From an uncultured Verrucomicrobia subdivision 3 bacterium (GTDB lineage: Bacteria; Verrucomicrobiota; Verrucomicrobiae; Limisphaerales; UBA11358), in NCBI GenBank assembly GCA_903921455.1, contig CAIXPZ010000064.1, forward strand, positions 1 through 38,976: DNA of 38,976 nucleotides. Reading direction: 5' to 3'. Both the position numbers and the translations under genes were made by a program. Under the pieces are notes generated by a model. It did no database searches, was not told the DNA's origin, and saw only the letters and a list, made by a program, of their open reading frames with translations. Each line of letters begins with the position of its first letter. Positions within the stretch are counted from its first letter, which is position 1. Shown here one piece after another: positions 1 through 9,800 of this stretch.

Positions 1-949
1 CATCATGACCGACGCCGACGTGGATGGTTCGCACATCCGCACGTTGCTGCTGACATTTTTCTACCGTCAGATGCCGCAGCTTGTGAAGCAGGGCTTCGTT
101 TACATCGCCCAGCCGCCACTTTACAGCATCACGCGCAAGAAGAAGACCGATTACATTGACGACGATGTGCAGCTCAATCGCATCCTGTTACAGAACGGTG
201 TCGAGGAAGTGCGGTTGAAGAATCTGGCCGACGGCAAAGAATTCAACCCGAAGCAGCTCGAAGAAATTCTCACGCTGCTCGAATCGCTCGACAAGCACGC
301 CACCCACATTAAACGGCTTGGGGGCGATTTTGCGGATTACGTCGAAAAGCGCGCGAAGGACGGCACGTTGCCGCAAACGATGATCAAGGTCCGTTCCGGC
401 AACGACGAGAAGGTCCACTATTTCCTCAGCAAAGCGGAAGTGGATGAGTTCAAAGCGGCGAACAACGATCTATTCGGCAGCGACACGGAAGTCGAGCGCA
501 AGAAGGACGGCCCGACGCGTCGTGCCAAAGAATCGAATTTGCACCTGGAAAGTAAGGCCATCACGGATTTGCTGGGCAGACTTTTGAAGAAAGGCCTGGC
601 GGTGGATCACTACGCCGCGCAGGACAAGCCGCTGTTCGAATTGACCGAGGGCGAAGGCGAGCGCGCAAACGTCACGCCGCTGTTTTCGATTCCCGAAATC
701 CTTGAAGGCGTGAAAAACGTGGGCAAGAAAGGCATCCAGATGACGCGCTTCAAAGGTTTGGGTGAAATGGACGCCAAGGAGCTGTTCGAGACCACGATGA
801 ATCCGGTGAAGCGCAAGCTGCTCCGCATCGATCTTGCCGACGCCGTGGAGGCAGAAGAGATGTTTGTCACTTTGATGGGCGAAGAAGTTGAGCCGCGCCG
901 TAATTTCATTGTGGATAATGCCCTGAACGTCCGCAACCTCGACGTTTAA
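1..949 (+). CDS. gyrB: DNA gyrase subunit B, C-terminal part (5' end outside window)
   Basis: This is the C-terminal part of the ATPase subunit of DNA gyrase, which introduces negative supercoils together with GyrA. The first in-frame codon begins at base 2. The visible part opens in the TOPRIM domain with the metal-binding DxDxxH motif (TDADVDGSH) and ends with the GyrB tail (RFKGLGEMDAKELFETTMNP, then RRNFI). About 315 residues follow the DxD motif. That matches the long Escherichia coli-type GyrB, which carries an insert of roughly 165 residues here, and not the short Bacillus type. The insert is the charged stretch between the QPPLY and MTRFKGLGE motifs. gyrA starts 33 bp downstream, so the two subunits are probably co-transcribed. 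Parallel ParE is the alternative, but adjacency to a gyrA-box-containing GyrA favours GyrB. Confidence 0.96.
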   Translation, partial: IMTDADVDGSHIRTLLLTFFYRQMPQLVKQGFVYIAQPPLYSITRKKKTDYIDDDVQLNRILLQNGVEEVRLKNLADGKEFNPKQLEEILTLLESLDKHATHIKRLGGDFADYVEKRAKDGTLPQTMIKVRSGNDEKVHYFLSKAEVDEFKAANNDLFGSDTEVERKKDGPTRRAKESNLHLESKAITDLLGRLLKKGLAVDHYAAQDKPLFELTEGEGERANVTPLFSIPEILEGVKNVGKKGIQMTRFKGLGEMDAKELFETTMNPVKRKLLRIDLADAVEAEEMFVTLMGEEVEPRRNFIVDNALNVRNLDV

Positions 950-982
950 TCAGACTGAAACAATTTTTCCCGAATCCGTATC

Positions 983-3655
983 ATGCCAGACGAAACTGAA
1001 TCCACACCACCCGTCCCACCGCAGCAGCCCGAGCAGCACGCGAGCGGCGGCGCTTACACGCAGGGCGAAAAGATTTCCAAGATCAACGTCGCCGACGAGA
1101 TCAAGAATTCGTTCCTCGACTACTCAATGTCCGTGATCATCTCGCGTGCGTTGCCTGACGTGCGCGACGGATTGAAGCCTTCGCAACGCCGCATCCTTTA
1201 CGCGATGCACGAACTGTCGCTGTTCCCGGGACGCAAGCCATACAAGTGCGCGAAGATCTGCGGCGATACTTCAGGCAATTACCATCCGCACGGCGAAGCG
1301 GTGATCTATCCGACGCTTGTGCACATGGCCCAACCGTGGGCAATGCGCGAAAAGCTGGTGGACGGCAAAGGTAATTTCGGTTCTGTGGAAAACGATCCGC
1401 CGGCGGCGATGCGTTATACCGAGGCGCGCTTGACGCATCTCGGCGCGGCGTTGATGCAGGACATGGACAAGGACACGGTGGATTTCGTTCCGAACTACGA
1501 CGAGCGTCTCACTGAGCCGAAGGTGTTTCCGGCGGCGTTTCCCAATTTGCTCGTCAACGGCGGCACGGGCATCGCGGTTGGCATGGCCACGAATATGGCG
1601 CCGCACAACCTGGGCGAAGTCGTGGACGGCATCTGCGCGCAGATTGACAAGCCGGAGATCACGATTCCCGAGCTGATGAAATTCATCAAGGGCGCGGATT
1701 TTCCGACCGGCGGATTTCTCTGTGGCATTGAGGGCATCAAAAATTATTTCACCACGGGTAAAGGCAGCCTCAAGCTGCGCGGACGCATCGGTCTGGAAGA
1801 GATGAAGGGGAACCGCGAACAGCTCGTCATCACCGAAATTCCTTACAACGTCAACCGCGCCGGTCTGGAAGAACAGATCGCGAACCTCGTGAATGAAAAA
1901 ATCATCACGGAAATCTCCGCGATGCGGAACGAATCCGACGAGCATTGCCGCCTCGTAATTGAGTTGAAGCGCGACGCAAATCCGAAAGTCGTCATCGCTA
2001 AATTATTTCAGCACACGCAGCTGGAAGTTTCCTTCAGCGTCAACGCGCTCGCGATTGATCATGGGCGCCCGAAGACACTCAACCTGAAAGAAATCATTCA
2101 ATGCTACATCGAGCATCGCCGCGAAGTGGTTTTGCGTCGCACGCGCTTTGAATTGCGCAAGGCTGAAGAGCGCGCCGAATTGCTCGAAGGTTATATCACC
2201 GCGCTGTCGAATCTCGATGAGTTCATCCATATCATCCGTTCCAGCAAGAACCGTGACGAGGCGCGGGTGAAACTGCTGGCGTTTGAGTGGTCGCGCGCGC
2301 AGGTGGAGCAGTGGGGTATTTTGATACGCAGTGAGTCACGTTTGGAGGCGGGCCGTTATGCGCTGACCGAGCGGCAGGTGGATGCGATTTTGGATCTGCG
2401 GCTCTATCAGCTGACCGGTCTGGAAATTGATAAGGTGGACAAGGAATACAAGGCGCTGATCGAAGTCATCAAGGACTTGCTCGATATTCTCGCCAAGGAA
2501 TCGCGCGTGATGGCGATCATCAAGAAGGAGCTTCAGGAAATCAAGGAGAAGCACGCCACGCCGCGCAAGACGGAGATCGTCCCCGACGAAGGCGAAATTG
2601 CCATTGAAGACCTGATTGCGAACGAAGGCGTCATCATCACGCTGACGCACAATGGTCTGATCAAGCGCACCAACGTCAGCCAGTATCGTTCGCAGAAACG
2701 CGGCGGCAAGGGCGTCATCGGCATGACGACCAAGGACGGCGAGACCGAGGCGGACAATGATTTTGTCGAGCACCTGTTCACCGCCAGCACGCACGACTAT
2801 TTGATGTTCTTCACGAACAGCGGCCGCGTGTATGTCGAGCGCGTGCATGAGATTCCCGACATGGGCCGCGCCGCGAAAGGCCGGAGTATCGCAAATCTGC
2901 TCGAACTCAAGGAAGGCGAGAAGGTTGCCGCGCTCATCCGCATCCTGTCAAAGACGGATGCGAACAAGGAGGACGTCACCTGGCAGCAGTCCGGCGAACT
3001 GTTCTTCGCCACGCAGCAGGGCACGGTGAAGAAGACCTCGCTCAACGAATTTTCCAACGTGCGCAAAGGCGGCATCATCGCCATCGGCATTGAGCCGGGC
3101 GATACGTTGATTGATGTGAAGCTTACGCGCGGCAGCACCGGCGAGGGCGATCACGGCGACGATGTGGTGCTTATCACCAAGGAAGGCATGAGCATCCGCT
3201 TCCACGAAACCGATGTGCGTTCGATGGGCCGGGCTGCCGGCGGCGTGCGCGGCATCAGTTTGGAAGTTGCCGATGCGCTCGTGGCGGCGGCGATTGTCGT
3301 GCCTGACGCGGCGTTGCTCGTCGCGGGCGTGAACGGCATCGGCAAGCGCACGGGCTTCGACGAATATCGCGTCCAATCACGCGGCGGCAAGGGCATCATC
3401 ACGATGAAGACCGGCGACAAGACCGGCGGCGTGGTGGGCGCGCTCACCGTGCGCGATGCGGATGAAATCATGCTCATCACGGTCAGCGGTCAGATGGTTC
3501 GCACGTTTGTGAAAGACATCCGCGAAGCGGGGCGTAACACCATGGGCGTGAAACTTGTCAATCTCGATGCGGGCGACAAGCTGCAAGCCATCGCGCCGGT
3601 GGTCGGCGAAGATTTGCCGGACACGGCGGTGGAATCCAATTCAGTCACTGCGTGA
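983..3655 (+). CDS. gyrA: DNA gyrase subunit A
   Basis: GyrA (890 aa) is the DNA cleavage and religation subunit of gyrase. The breakage-reunion domain is complete: PSQRRILYAM near residue 68, the helix at 98-116 and the catalytic Arg144-Tyr145 pair in AAMRYTEARL. The C-terminal beta-pinwheel carries a GyrA-box-like motif (QKRGGKG from residue 571), which supports gyrase over topoisomerase IV. A second RGGKG motif lies near residue 800. In the quinolone-resistance region the usual D82-S83-A-V-Y-D87 of E. coli is replaced by E105-A106-V-I-Y-P110, so both residues that hold the drug's magnesium-water bridge are absent. The N-terminus has a Pro/Gln-rich leader of about 30 residues before the conserved EKISKINVADE block. 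No Shine-Dalgarno sequence is visible. The stop codon overlaps the next gene by 4 bp. Confidence 0.98.
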   Translation: MPDETESTPPVPPQQPEQHASGGAYTQGEKISKINVADEIKNSFLDYSMSVIISRALPDVRDGLKPSQRRILYAMHELSLFPGRKPYKCAKICGDTSGNYHPHGEAVIYPTLVHMAQPWAMREKLVDGKGNFGSVENDPPAAMRYTEARLTHLGAALMQDMDKDTVDFVPNYDERLTEPKVFPAAFPNLLVNGGTGIAVGMATNMAPHNLGEVVDGICAQIDKPEITIPELMKFIKGADFPTGGFLCGIEGIKNYFTTGKGSLKLRGRIGLEEMKGNREQLVITEIPYNVNRAGLEEQIANLVNEKIITEISAMRNESDEHCRLVIELKRDANPKVVIAKLFQHTQLEVSFSVNALAIDHGRPKTLNLKEIIQCYIEHRREVVLRRTRFELRKAEERAELLEGYITALSNLDEFIHIIRSSKNRDEARVKLLAFEWSRAQVEQWGILIRSESRLEAGRYALTERQVDAILDLRLYQLTGLEIDKVDKEYKALIEVIKDLLDILAKESRVMAIIKKELQEIKEKHATPRKTEIVPDEGEIAIEDLIANEGVIITLTHNGLIKRTNVSQYRSQKRGGKGVIGMTTKDGETEADNDFVEHLFTASTHDYLMFFTNSGRVYVERVHEIPDMGRAAKGRSIANLLELKEGEKVAALIRILSKTDANKEDVTWQQSGELFFATQQGTVKKTSLNEFSNVRKGGIIAIGIEPGDTLIDVKLTRGSTGEGDHGDDVVLITKEGMSIRFHETDVRSMGRAAGGVRGISLEVADALVAAAIVVPDAALLVAGVNGIGKRTGFDEYRVQSRGGKGIITMKTGDKTGGVVGALTVRDADEIMLITVSGQMVRTFVKDIREAGRNTMGVKLVNLDAGDKLQAIAPVVGEDLPDTAVESNSVTA

Positions 3656-4443
3656 TTCGCCCGGCTACCATTGTGGCCGTCGTTTATTTAACGGCGGCCT
3701 TGACGACCTTGGCGGCAGACACCCCGTTGCAGCCGCTGCAGGAGCTGGCTTCGCGCACGCAAAACCTCCTGACGGATCCGCTGCCGGCGACCAACCGCCC
3801 GGTCTGGTTGAGTTCCATCACGCTGGGTTTTACCATGACGCGGGGGAACAGCGATACGTTGCTCGTGTCCGGTAAGTTTCGCACGGAACGCAAGTCTTCC
3901 ATCAACGAATGGCTGCTGGGTGCGGATGGAGCCTATGGCGAAGATCATTCGGTTAGGAACTACGAGACCTTGCACGGGTTCGGTCAATTCAACCATTTTT
4001 TCACCACCCGATTCTATGGATTTGGGCGGGTAGATGCTTTGCACGATGGCATCAAGGACATCAAGTATCGGGTGACCGTCAGTCCGGGCGTGGGATATTA
4101 TTTGTGCAAGGAGACGAATATGACATTTGCCGTGGAAACCGGCCCGTCGTTCATCACTGAGCGGCAGGGGAACGATGATCAGAATTATGCGGCCTGGCGT
4201 TTTGCCGAGCGTTTTGATCGTAAATTGAATTCGCGCGCCCGCATTTGGCATAGTGCAGAATTTATTCCCGAGTTGGACCAGACTGATAATTTCATCATCA
4301 ATACCGACCTTGGGATCGAATCGCCTCTTGCTCGTGATTTAGCGCTGCAAGTTTATTTGCAGGATAACTACGTCAACCAGCCGGCCACCACCTACAAGCA
4401 TAACGATCTGCGCATCGTCAGCGGTATTTCTTACAAGTTTTGA
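3652..4443 (+). CDS. DUF481 family outer-membrane-type protein (copy 1)
   Basis: This 263-aa exported protein belongs to the DUF481 (YdiY-like) family of predicted outer-membrane beta-barrels, whose function is not established. The GTG start at 3652 overlaps the gyrA stop in a GTGA junction, which suggests translational coupling. A hydrophobic signal segment (residues 5-21) ends in TLAAD. The body shows the family pattern: a LGFTMTRGNSDT opening strand, alternating aromatic/polar strands and a C-terminal ISYKF typical of proteins ending in a barrel strand with terminal Phe. It is a clear paralogue of the next gene, sharing TRGNS, the RFYG block and the SYKF end. Nothing in the sequence links it functionally to gyrase; the position probably reflects shared transcription only. 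Confidence 0.85.
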   Translation: MIRPATIVAVVYLTAALTTLAADTPLQPLQELASRTQNLLTDPLPATNRPVWLSSITLGFTMTRGNSDTLLVSGKFRTERKSSINEWLLGADGAYGEDHSVRNYETLHGFGQFNHFFTTRFYGFGRVDALHDGIKDIKYRVTVSPGVGYYLCKETNMTFAVETGPSFITERQGNDDQNYAAWRFAERFDRKLNSRARIWHSAEFIPELDQTDNFIINTDLGIESPLARDLALQVYLQDNYVNQPATTYKHNDLRIVSGISYKF

Positions 4444-4569
4444 AATTTGCATGGTTTTTGTGCGCAGACTGGAAAAGACGGACACAGTTTTTGTAACCAA
4501 TACTCGCTAAATCTCCCAAAATTAACTTGCCTTGGGCCGCCGAATGACATTTATTCACGCCTCTTTTTT

Positions 4570-5430
4570 ATGAATAAAACCATAAACATTGTTGTGGCTG
4601 CCGGAATAATGGCTGTGTTGGCCAATAGCGCGTTCGCCCAAACCAATTTAATTGTGACCAATGTCGTTACCGTCACTGTAACGAACATTGTCACAGTAAC
4701 CAATGTCGTGTCCGCGCCACCCGCTGCCGCGCCTGCTTCTGCCGTGGTAGATGTTGCCTCAAAGCTTCCGTCGGTAGAGCCGAAGTATCCGTGGGAAAGT
4801 TCCGTCAGTGCCGGACTGACGCTGACCCGTGGCAACAGTCATACGCTGCTTTACACGGCCGGGCTCACTAGCACCAAAAAGACGCCAGATAATGAATATC
4901 TCCTTGGCGCCAGCGGAGCCTATGGCAGTCAAAATTCAAAGGACACGGTTAATAACTACGGCGGTTTTGCGCAATGGAACCGTCTTTTCACTGAAAGGTT
5001 TTACGGCTATCTGCGCACCGATGCGTTACGCGATGTCATTGCCGATCTCGATTACCGTGTCAACTTTGGCCCCGGTGCCGGGTATTACCTCATCAAGGGC
5101 ACCAACACTACGCTGGGAGTTGAAGCGGGCGGTGGGATGCAGTTCGAGCACCTTGGGGGCAACTATAATTCCTTTGGCACGGCGCGCTTCGCTGAGAATT
5201 TCGAGCACAAATTCACCGACCGCGCGCGACTTTGGCAGAAGGCCGAAATCCTGCCGCAGGTTGACAAGTTCCAGAACTACGTTGTCAATTTTGAAATCGG
5301 CATGGAAGCTTCCATCAGCAAGAGTTTCAGCCTCAAAACATTTCTGGATGATACCTACCAAAGCGAGCCCGCCGCCGGTCGTTATCGTAACGACATAAAG
5401 CTCGTCAGCGGTCTTTCATATAAATTCTAA
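4570..5430 (+). CDS. DUF481 family outer-membrane-type protein (copy 2)
   Basis: A 286-aa protein, the second DUF481 paralogue. I chose the ATG at 4570 because it begins a typical signal peptide (MNKTINIVV... ending NSAFAQ); the 41 in-frame codons upstream do not look like protein. After the signal comes a repetitive Thr/Asn/Val tract (residues about 25-48, built from TNVV and TVT units) and an Ala/Pro linker. The barrel-like domain then runs from SVSAGLTLTRGNSHT to a C-terminal GLSYKF. The Thr/Val tract is absent from copy 1. The 126-bp gap from copy 1 leaves room for its own promoter. It is followed directly by a strong hairpin terminator. The family assignment is secure and the function is unknown. 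Confidence 0.85.
   Translation: MNKTINIVVAAGIMAVLANSAFAQTNLIVTNVVTVTVTNIVTVTNVVSAPPAAAPASAVVDVASKLPSVEPKYPWESSVSAGLTLTRGNSHTLLYTAGLTSTKKTPDNEYLLGASGAYGSQNSKDTVNNYGGFAQWNRLFTERFYGYLRTDALRDVIADLDYRVNFGPGAGYYLIKGTNTTLGVEAGGGMQFEHLGGNYNSFGTARFAENFEHKFTDRARLWQKAEILPQVDKFQNYVVNFEIGMEASISKSFSLKTFLDDTYQSEPAAGRYRNDIKLVSGLSYKF
4651..4710 (+). repeat. Short internal TNVV/TVT coding repeat
   Basis: Within the second DUF481 gene a run of GACCAATGTCGT-like units, alternating with GTNAC-rich units, encodes TNVV and TVT repeats. It is a low-complexity tract just after the signal peptide, of a kind prone to slippage. It is absent from the neighbouring paralogue. Confidence 0.6.
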
Positions 5431-5438
5431 AGGCTTAA

Positions 5439-5473
5439 AAAACGGCAGCCCCGATTTTCTGGGCCGCCGTTTT
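5439..5473. terminator. Bidirectional rho-independent terminator
   Basis: A 13-bp stem (AAAACGGCAGCCC at 5439-5451 pairing with GGGCCGCCGTTTT at 5461-5473, one mismatch) closes a 9-nt loop. It is followed by TTTTAATTTTT on the plus strand and has an A-run on the other side, so it can work in both directions. It lies between the convergent DUF481 gene and pdxH. Confidence 0.85.
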
Positions 5474-5487
5474 AATTTTTCAGATTA

Positions 5488-6192
5488 TCAGGGCGAAAGC
5501 CGTTCGATTTTCCAAGTTCCGTCCGCCTGCCGCTCATAACAAAACCGGTCATGCAACCGGCTGGGGCGACCCTGCCAGAATTCAATGCGCTCTGGTTTCA
5601 AAATGAAACCTCCCCAGTTCGAGGGTAGGGGAACGTCCTGCGGAAATTGCTTTTCCAACTCCCGCCATTTCGCCTCCAGAATTGAGCGATCTGGCACCGG
5701 CGTGCTTTGATGCGACGCCCAGGCCCCGATTTGGCTGCCGCGCGGACGTGATTTGAAATACGCCTCGGATTCCGCCGCCGGTAATTTGGTGACGGATCCA
5801 GTCACGCACACTTGTCGTTCGAGATCTGACCAGAAAAAAGTCAGTGCCGCATTGGGATTCTCGGCGAGTTCTCGGCCCTTGCGGCTATCGTAATTCGTGA
5901 AAAAAATGAAGCCGCGTTCATCCACCGATTTAAGCAGCACCGTCCGCGTTGAAGGGTTGCCCTGCTTGTCCACCGTGGCAAGCGTCATGGCATTGATGTC
6001 GGCCGGACGATGATTGCTGATGGCGCTCCCAAGTTTGTAGAGCGCGATGCCGATCTTGCGCCAGCGGCTTTGCGCGCGGTCGCCGGTCGCCTCGCGGAAC
6101 CATGACTCAAATTGCGTGAGCGGGTTTGCGTTCAGCCCCGCGCGGTCGAGCGCGCCGCGCTGATAGTCTTCTCGGAAATCGCCGAGGTTCAT
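5488..6192 (-). CDS. pdxH: Pyridoxamine 5'-phosphate oxidase
   Basis: PdxH (234 aa) is the FMN-dependent oxidase that converts pyridoxamine or pyridoxine 5'-phosphate to pyridoxal 5'-phosphate, the last step of vitamin B6 synthesis and salvage. The family signatures are all present: STRTVLLKSVDERG, FFTNYDSRKGREL, ERQVCVTG, SRPRGSQIGAW, the C-terminal WGGF, IEFWQG and RLHDRF, and a terminal RLSP. One oddity is an extra segment of roughly 22-25 residues (about 39-62, basic and then hydrophobic) inserted between the N-terminal helix and the first strand that E. coli PdxH lacks. The start codon lies 1 bp after the stop of the upstream membrane-protein gene, so the two are probably one operon. Confidence 0.96.
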   Translation of the reverse strand: MNLGDFREDYQRGALDRAGLNANPLTQFESWFREATGDRAQSRWRKIGIALYKLGSAISNHRPADINAMTLATVDKQGNPSTRTVLLKSVDERGFIFFTNYDSRKGRELAENPNAALTFFWSDLERQVCVTGSVTKLPAAESEAYFKSRPRGSQIGAWASHQSTPVPDRSILEAKWRELEKQFPQDVPLPSNWGGFILKPERIEFWQGRPSRLHDRFCYERQADGTWKIERLSP

Positions 6193-6193
6193 T

Positions 6194-6754
6194 TTACATC
6201 CCTCGAAAAACCGTTAGGCCCAGCCCGACGAGAAACAGGTCGAACGCCAGTCGCAGGCCGCATGTCGCCCGCACGACTTTGTCATTGGCCGTGAACCATT
6301 CCAGCCAGTCGCGCAGCCGCCACGGTGCGATGGTGAACCAGATGCCGCCGACCACAAACGCATAGGCGAGGAGTTGGTTGACCAGCACGAAAGACGAGTC
6401 ACCGAGGTGCGGCCGTCCCGTGTCCACCATCAGCTTGGCGAGCAAAAGGAAAATCACCGCCAGCGCGCGCGCGGCCAGAAAATCGCGCACAAAGATGCAG
6501 GATAAAACGCCCACCGCCGTGAAGCCCGCCAGCATCGCCGGTTTGTAGGCCGAGAAATCTGCGATGGGCTCGTTGTTCACGATCCAGACGAACCAGCCGG
6601 TCGCCAGCAGCATCAGCACCACGCCCAAGGGATAGTTCCGCGGGAACTTGCGGACAGCGGCGGTAAAATCCTTCGGCCGAGCCAGGCCGTAAATTTGCGG
6701 CACGCTCAATCCGGCCCCCAGTAAAATGGTCAGCAAAGACAGTTTCATCTTCAA
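6194..6754 (-). CDS. Small multi-pass membrane protein of unknown function
   Basis: A 186-aa hydrophobic protein that I cannot assign to a family. The N-terminus (MKMKLSLLTILLGAGLSVPQ) is a first membrane segment or uncleaved signal. Further hydrophobic segments lie near residues 43-60, 74-92, 94-108, 124-142 and 165-183, so five or six membrane passes are likely. Short charged loops include RPKDF near residue 26 and WRLRDWLEW near residue 145. It is encoded immediately upstream of pdxH (1-bp gap), which suggests co-expression, though nothing in the sequence indicates a role in B6 metabolism. Clean reading frame, hydrophobicity pattern and tight spacing support a real gene. Confidence 0.7.
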   Translation of the reverse strand: MKMKLSLLTILLGAGLSVPQIYGLARPKDFTAAVRKFPRNYPLGVVLMLLATGWFVWIVNNEPIADFSAYKPAMLAGFTAVGVLSCIFVRDFLAARALAVIFLLLAKLMVDTGRPHLGDSSFVLVNQLLAYAFVVGGIWFTIAPWRLRDWLEWFTANDKVVRATCGLRLAFDLFLVGLGLTVFRGM

Positions 6755-6837
6755 AAATTAAACCATGAATCCACCGGAATAGACACGAAGAAACGAATTC
6801 TGGTCAAAAATAATTCCGCCGCCGGTTGCTGGGTGTG

Positions 6838-9800
6838 CTATTCCTCATCCAGCAGCTTCCAAACGCGTAAGGCCTCGGTTGCACCCCATGCCTGTGCATC
6901 GCAGCCGCGCTGCGTGTGCGGGGCGTCGCCGTCGAGGATTTCGGGAAGTTGGCCGAGGCAGCCGGTGTTCAGGATTTTATCCGAACTGCCGAGATAACTC
7001 TTTGCCGCCGCCGTGGCTGCTGGTGAAAAATTCCACGCTCGCGCCAGGGCCTCGCAAAACGTCGGAAACGTCCAGGTCCATGCCGTGCCGTTGTGATAAG
7101 CTGGCTTGCGGCGCGTGTCTTCGTCGCCCTCGTAGCGCGGCCAATAGGGTTCGTTTGGATGATTCAACAAGTGTCCGTCGCGATAAATGGCCAAGGGAAC
7201 GGAAACCGGCAGCGGTGCCAGCGAACGCAGCGCGCCGGGCACGATGAGATATTTTTGCGCGGCTTCGACGCATCGTTTGGCGCGTTCGCCGGAAACGAGG
7301 CCGAGACTGACGGCAAAAAGGCAGTTGCTCCGCAACGCGTCGCTGGGTGTGGCGTCGCGGGCGATGATTCGCGGGCCGGCTATCAACACATCGGCGAACC
7401 AGCCCTTGTTCTCGAGCCAGAACAATTTTTCAAATGAAGCGGTCGCGTGGTCGGCGAGATCGCGCCATTTTTTCTGTTCAGCCTTGGCACTGATGGTTTC
7501 CAGCAGCCGCAGCAGCCGGATCCAGAGCACCTGAATCTCGACGGGATAACCTTCGCGCGGCGTGCCGGCGGGATAATTCGTGTCCATCCAGGTGAAATGG
7601 CTTGGGCTCCAGATCAGCGCGGAATCGGCGTCCATGTGAATCCCGTTGGGCGTGCCTCTGGAATAATTTTCCGCGATGCTCGTCAACACGGCGCGGATGG
7701 TGCGGTTGCCGTCCACCTTCGTGTTGAAAAACTGTTTCTCCGCCAAATCGTCGCAAACCACCGCGAACCACAGCGGTGCGTCCGACGTATCGCGATTGGA
7801 CACATCATTGCCGTGAATGGTATTGGGCAGCGTGCCGTCCCGTTCAAACTTGGCGAACGTGAGCAATAGTTGCTTCACTTCGTCCGCCATACCTGCTGCC
7901 AGTAACCCACGTGCACAGATGAGCGAGTCGCGGCCCCAGTCTAGGAACCACGGATACCCGGCAATGACCGTCTTGCCCGAATCGCGGCGCACAACGAACT
8001 GTTTCGCGGCGTGTTCGAGCTGGGTTTGAAAACTGCTTGGCGGTTTCTCTGCTTTGGGATTTTTAACCGTTTTGGGATTTTCCGTATCAGCCGTTAGCAC
8101 TAGCGCCACGTTTGCGCCCTTGACCAGCGGGAACTCAAACCAGCCAGGGCTATAAGCGTCGCCGCTTCCAGTCTGGCCGCGCGTCTGTTCGACGGGGTGG
8201 GGAATGTTCTCGCACCATTCTGGCTGCGCATGGTATTTGCCGGTATCGGCCAGCACCCGCAGTTGCCGGTCGGATGCGGGCGTGAAGGCAAAGCCGGCTT
8301 CCTTGTCGAGCAAGCGGAGATTCGATGCGAAATGAAAATCCGCGCCGCCATTGCGCTTGGTTTCACCGTGAAAATTCCGGTCCTCGATGTCCACGCGGAC
8401 GGTCAGGCGCACGTCCGCCTCGACGGGCAATTGTTTGCCGCACGCTCGCTTTTCCGTCGGGCGGCTGAAATGAAATACCGTTGTATTCTTTCCGTCCAAC
8501 ATTTCCGCGCGCAATTCGATTTCCACCGTGCGGCCGTTGCCGGCGTTCGCCACAAAATTCCACACGGCGGTCGAGCCCGGCTGAAATGACATGAGACTTT
8601 TAAAGTCGAGTGGTGAGAGAAAACCATCTGCGTTCACCCAAATACGCAGGCGCTTCACGAACACATGGCGGTCCACCGGCACGGTGGGATTAAGATTGGC
8701 CCCGAGCACGCAATCGTATTTGGAATGCACGCGGCCCAGATCCACGCCCAGTCGCGCCATGCCGCCGATGCCGTTGGTGAGCAGGACGAGATCACTGGCT
8801 TGTGGGGGAACGCCGCCGATGGACGGTTGCGCTGGAAGAAAACGAACGGTGGCCGAAACTTTCGGTGACGTAGCCGCGTAGCGTTCCAAAACTAATTCTG
8901 CTTCCGCTGCCGCGCCGGGGGCAAAACTCGCGATGTGCCGGCTGCCGACAGCGGTGGATTGGACATGCACCACGGCCGCATTTTTATTCTGTCTGCCGTT
9001 TTCTTTTTGCGACATTGCCAAGGTAGCTCGAAACGGTGTGGAATCTTCAACCAACAACCAATGCTCCGGCGGCACGAGCGTGATGCGGTTGGCGTCGAGC
9101 AAGGTCCATTCGACGACGCGCGGGAAAACCTGGCCGGCTTCCGTTTCCGCGAGCAGATCGGTCAGAGCCGCTTTGCCTTCGCGCGCGGCGCATTCGCTGG
9201 CGGCGGCGAGGAAGTTCTTTGGCGAATGTTCGACTTGAGCCGCGAGCCATTGCCAGTCCAGCCCATTCACGGTCTCGGTGGGGATGATTTTGTTTAACGA
9301 TTCTAAGGCCCAGGCGGCTCGCGCGCGGGCGTGGCGATAGTCGTCGCCACTCAAGCCTGCGGGCGTTGCGGTCGGGGCGAGACAATAGGCGGCACCGGCT
9401 GCTAGCGTGAAAACGGCATCGCTTTCCATCATGGAAATGTCCGGCAACGCTTGGCCCAGCAAATCAATTGCGGATGATGGATTGTGGAAGGTGGATTTCG
9501 GCAGCGTGACGACGTTTTCTTTTTCTACATCGGTGTTGACCAAGACCAAAACTGAATCTTTCCCTTCCGCCGATTTGCGGAGCAGGGCATATACGTGCGA
9601 ATCAGGCAGGCTCACGCGGGTGAGGTTGGCGCTGTCAAAAAAACAGGGATGATTCGAGATTAGTTGATTCAGTTGCGCAAGTTCCGCGACGAGGTTGTTG
9701 GGATTGCCCCAGTTCAAGCCGGTGTTGCCGTGGACGCTGATCTTTTCCGTGGCGAGCCATTCCACACCGCCGGTGAAGGCGAAGCCGCCGACCGGACTGG

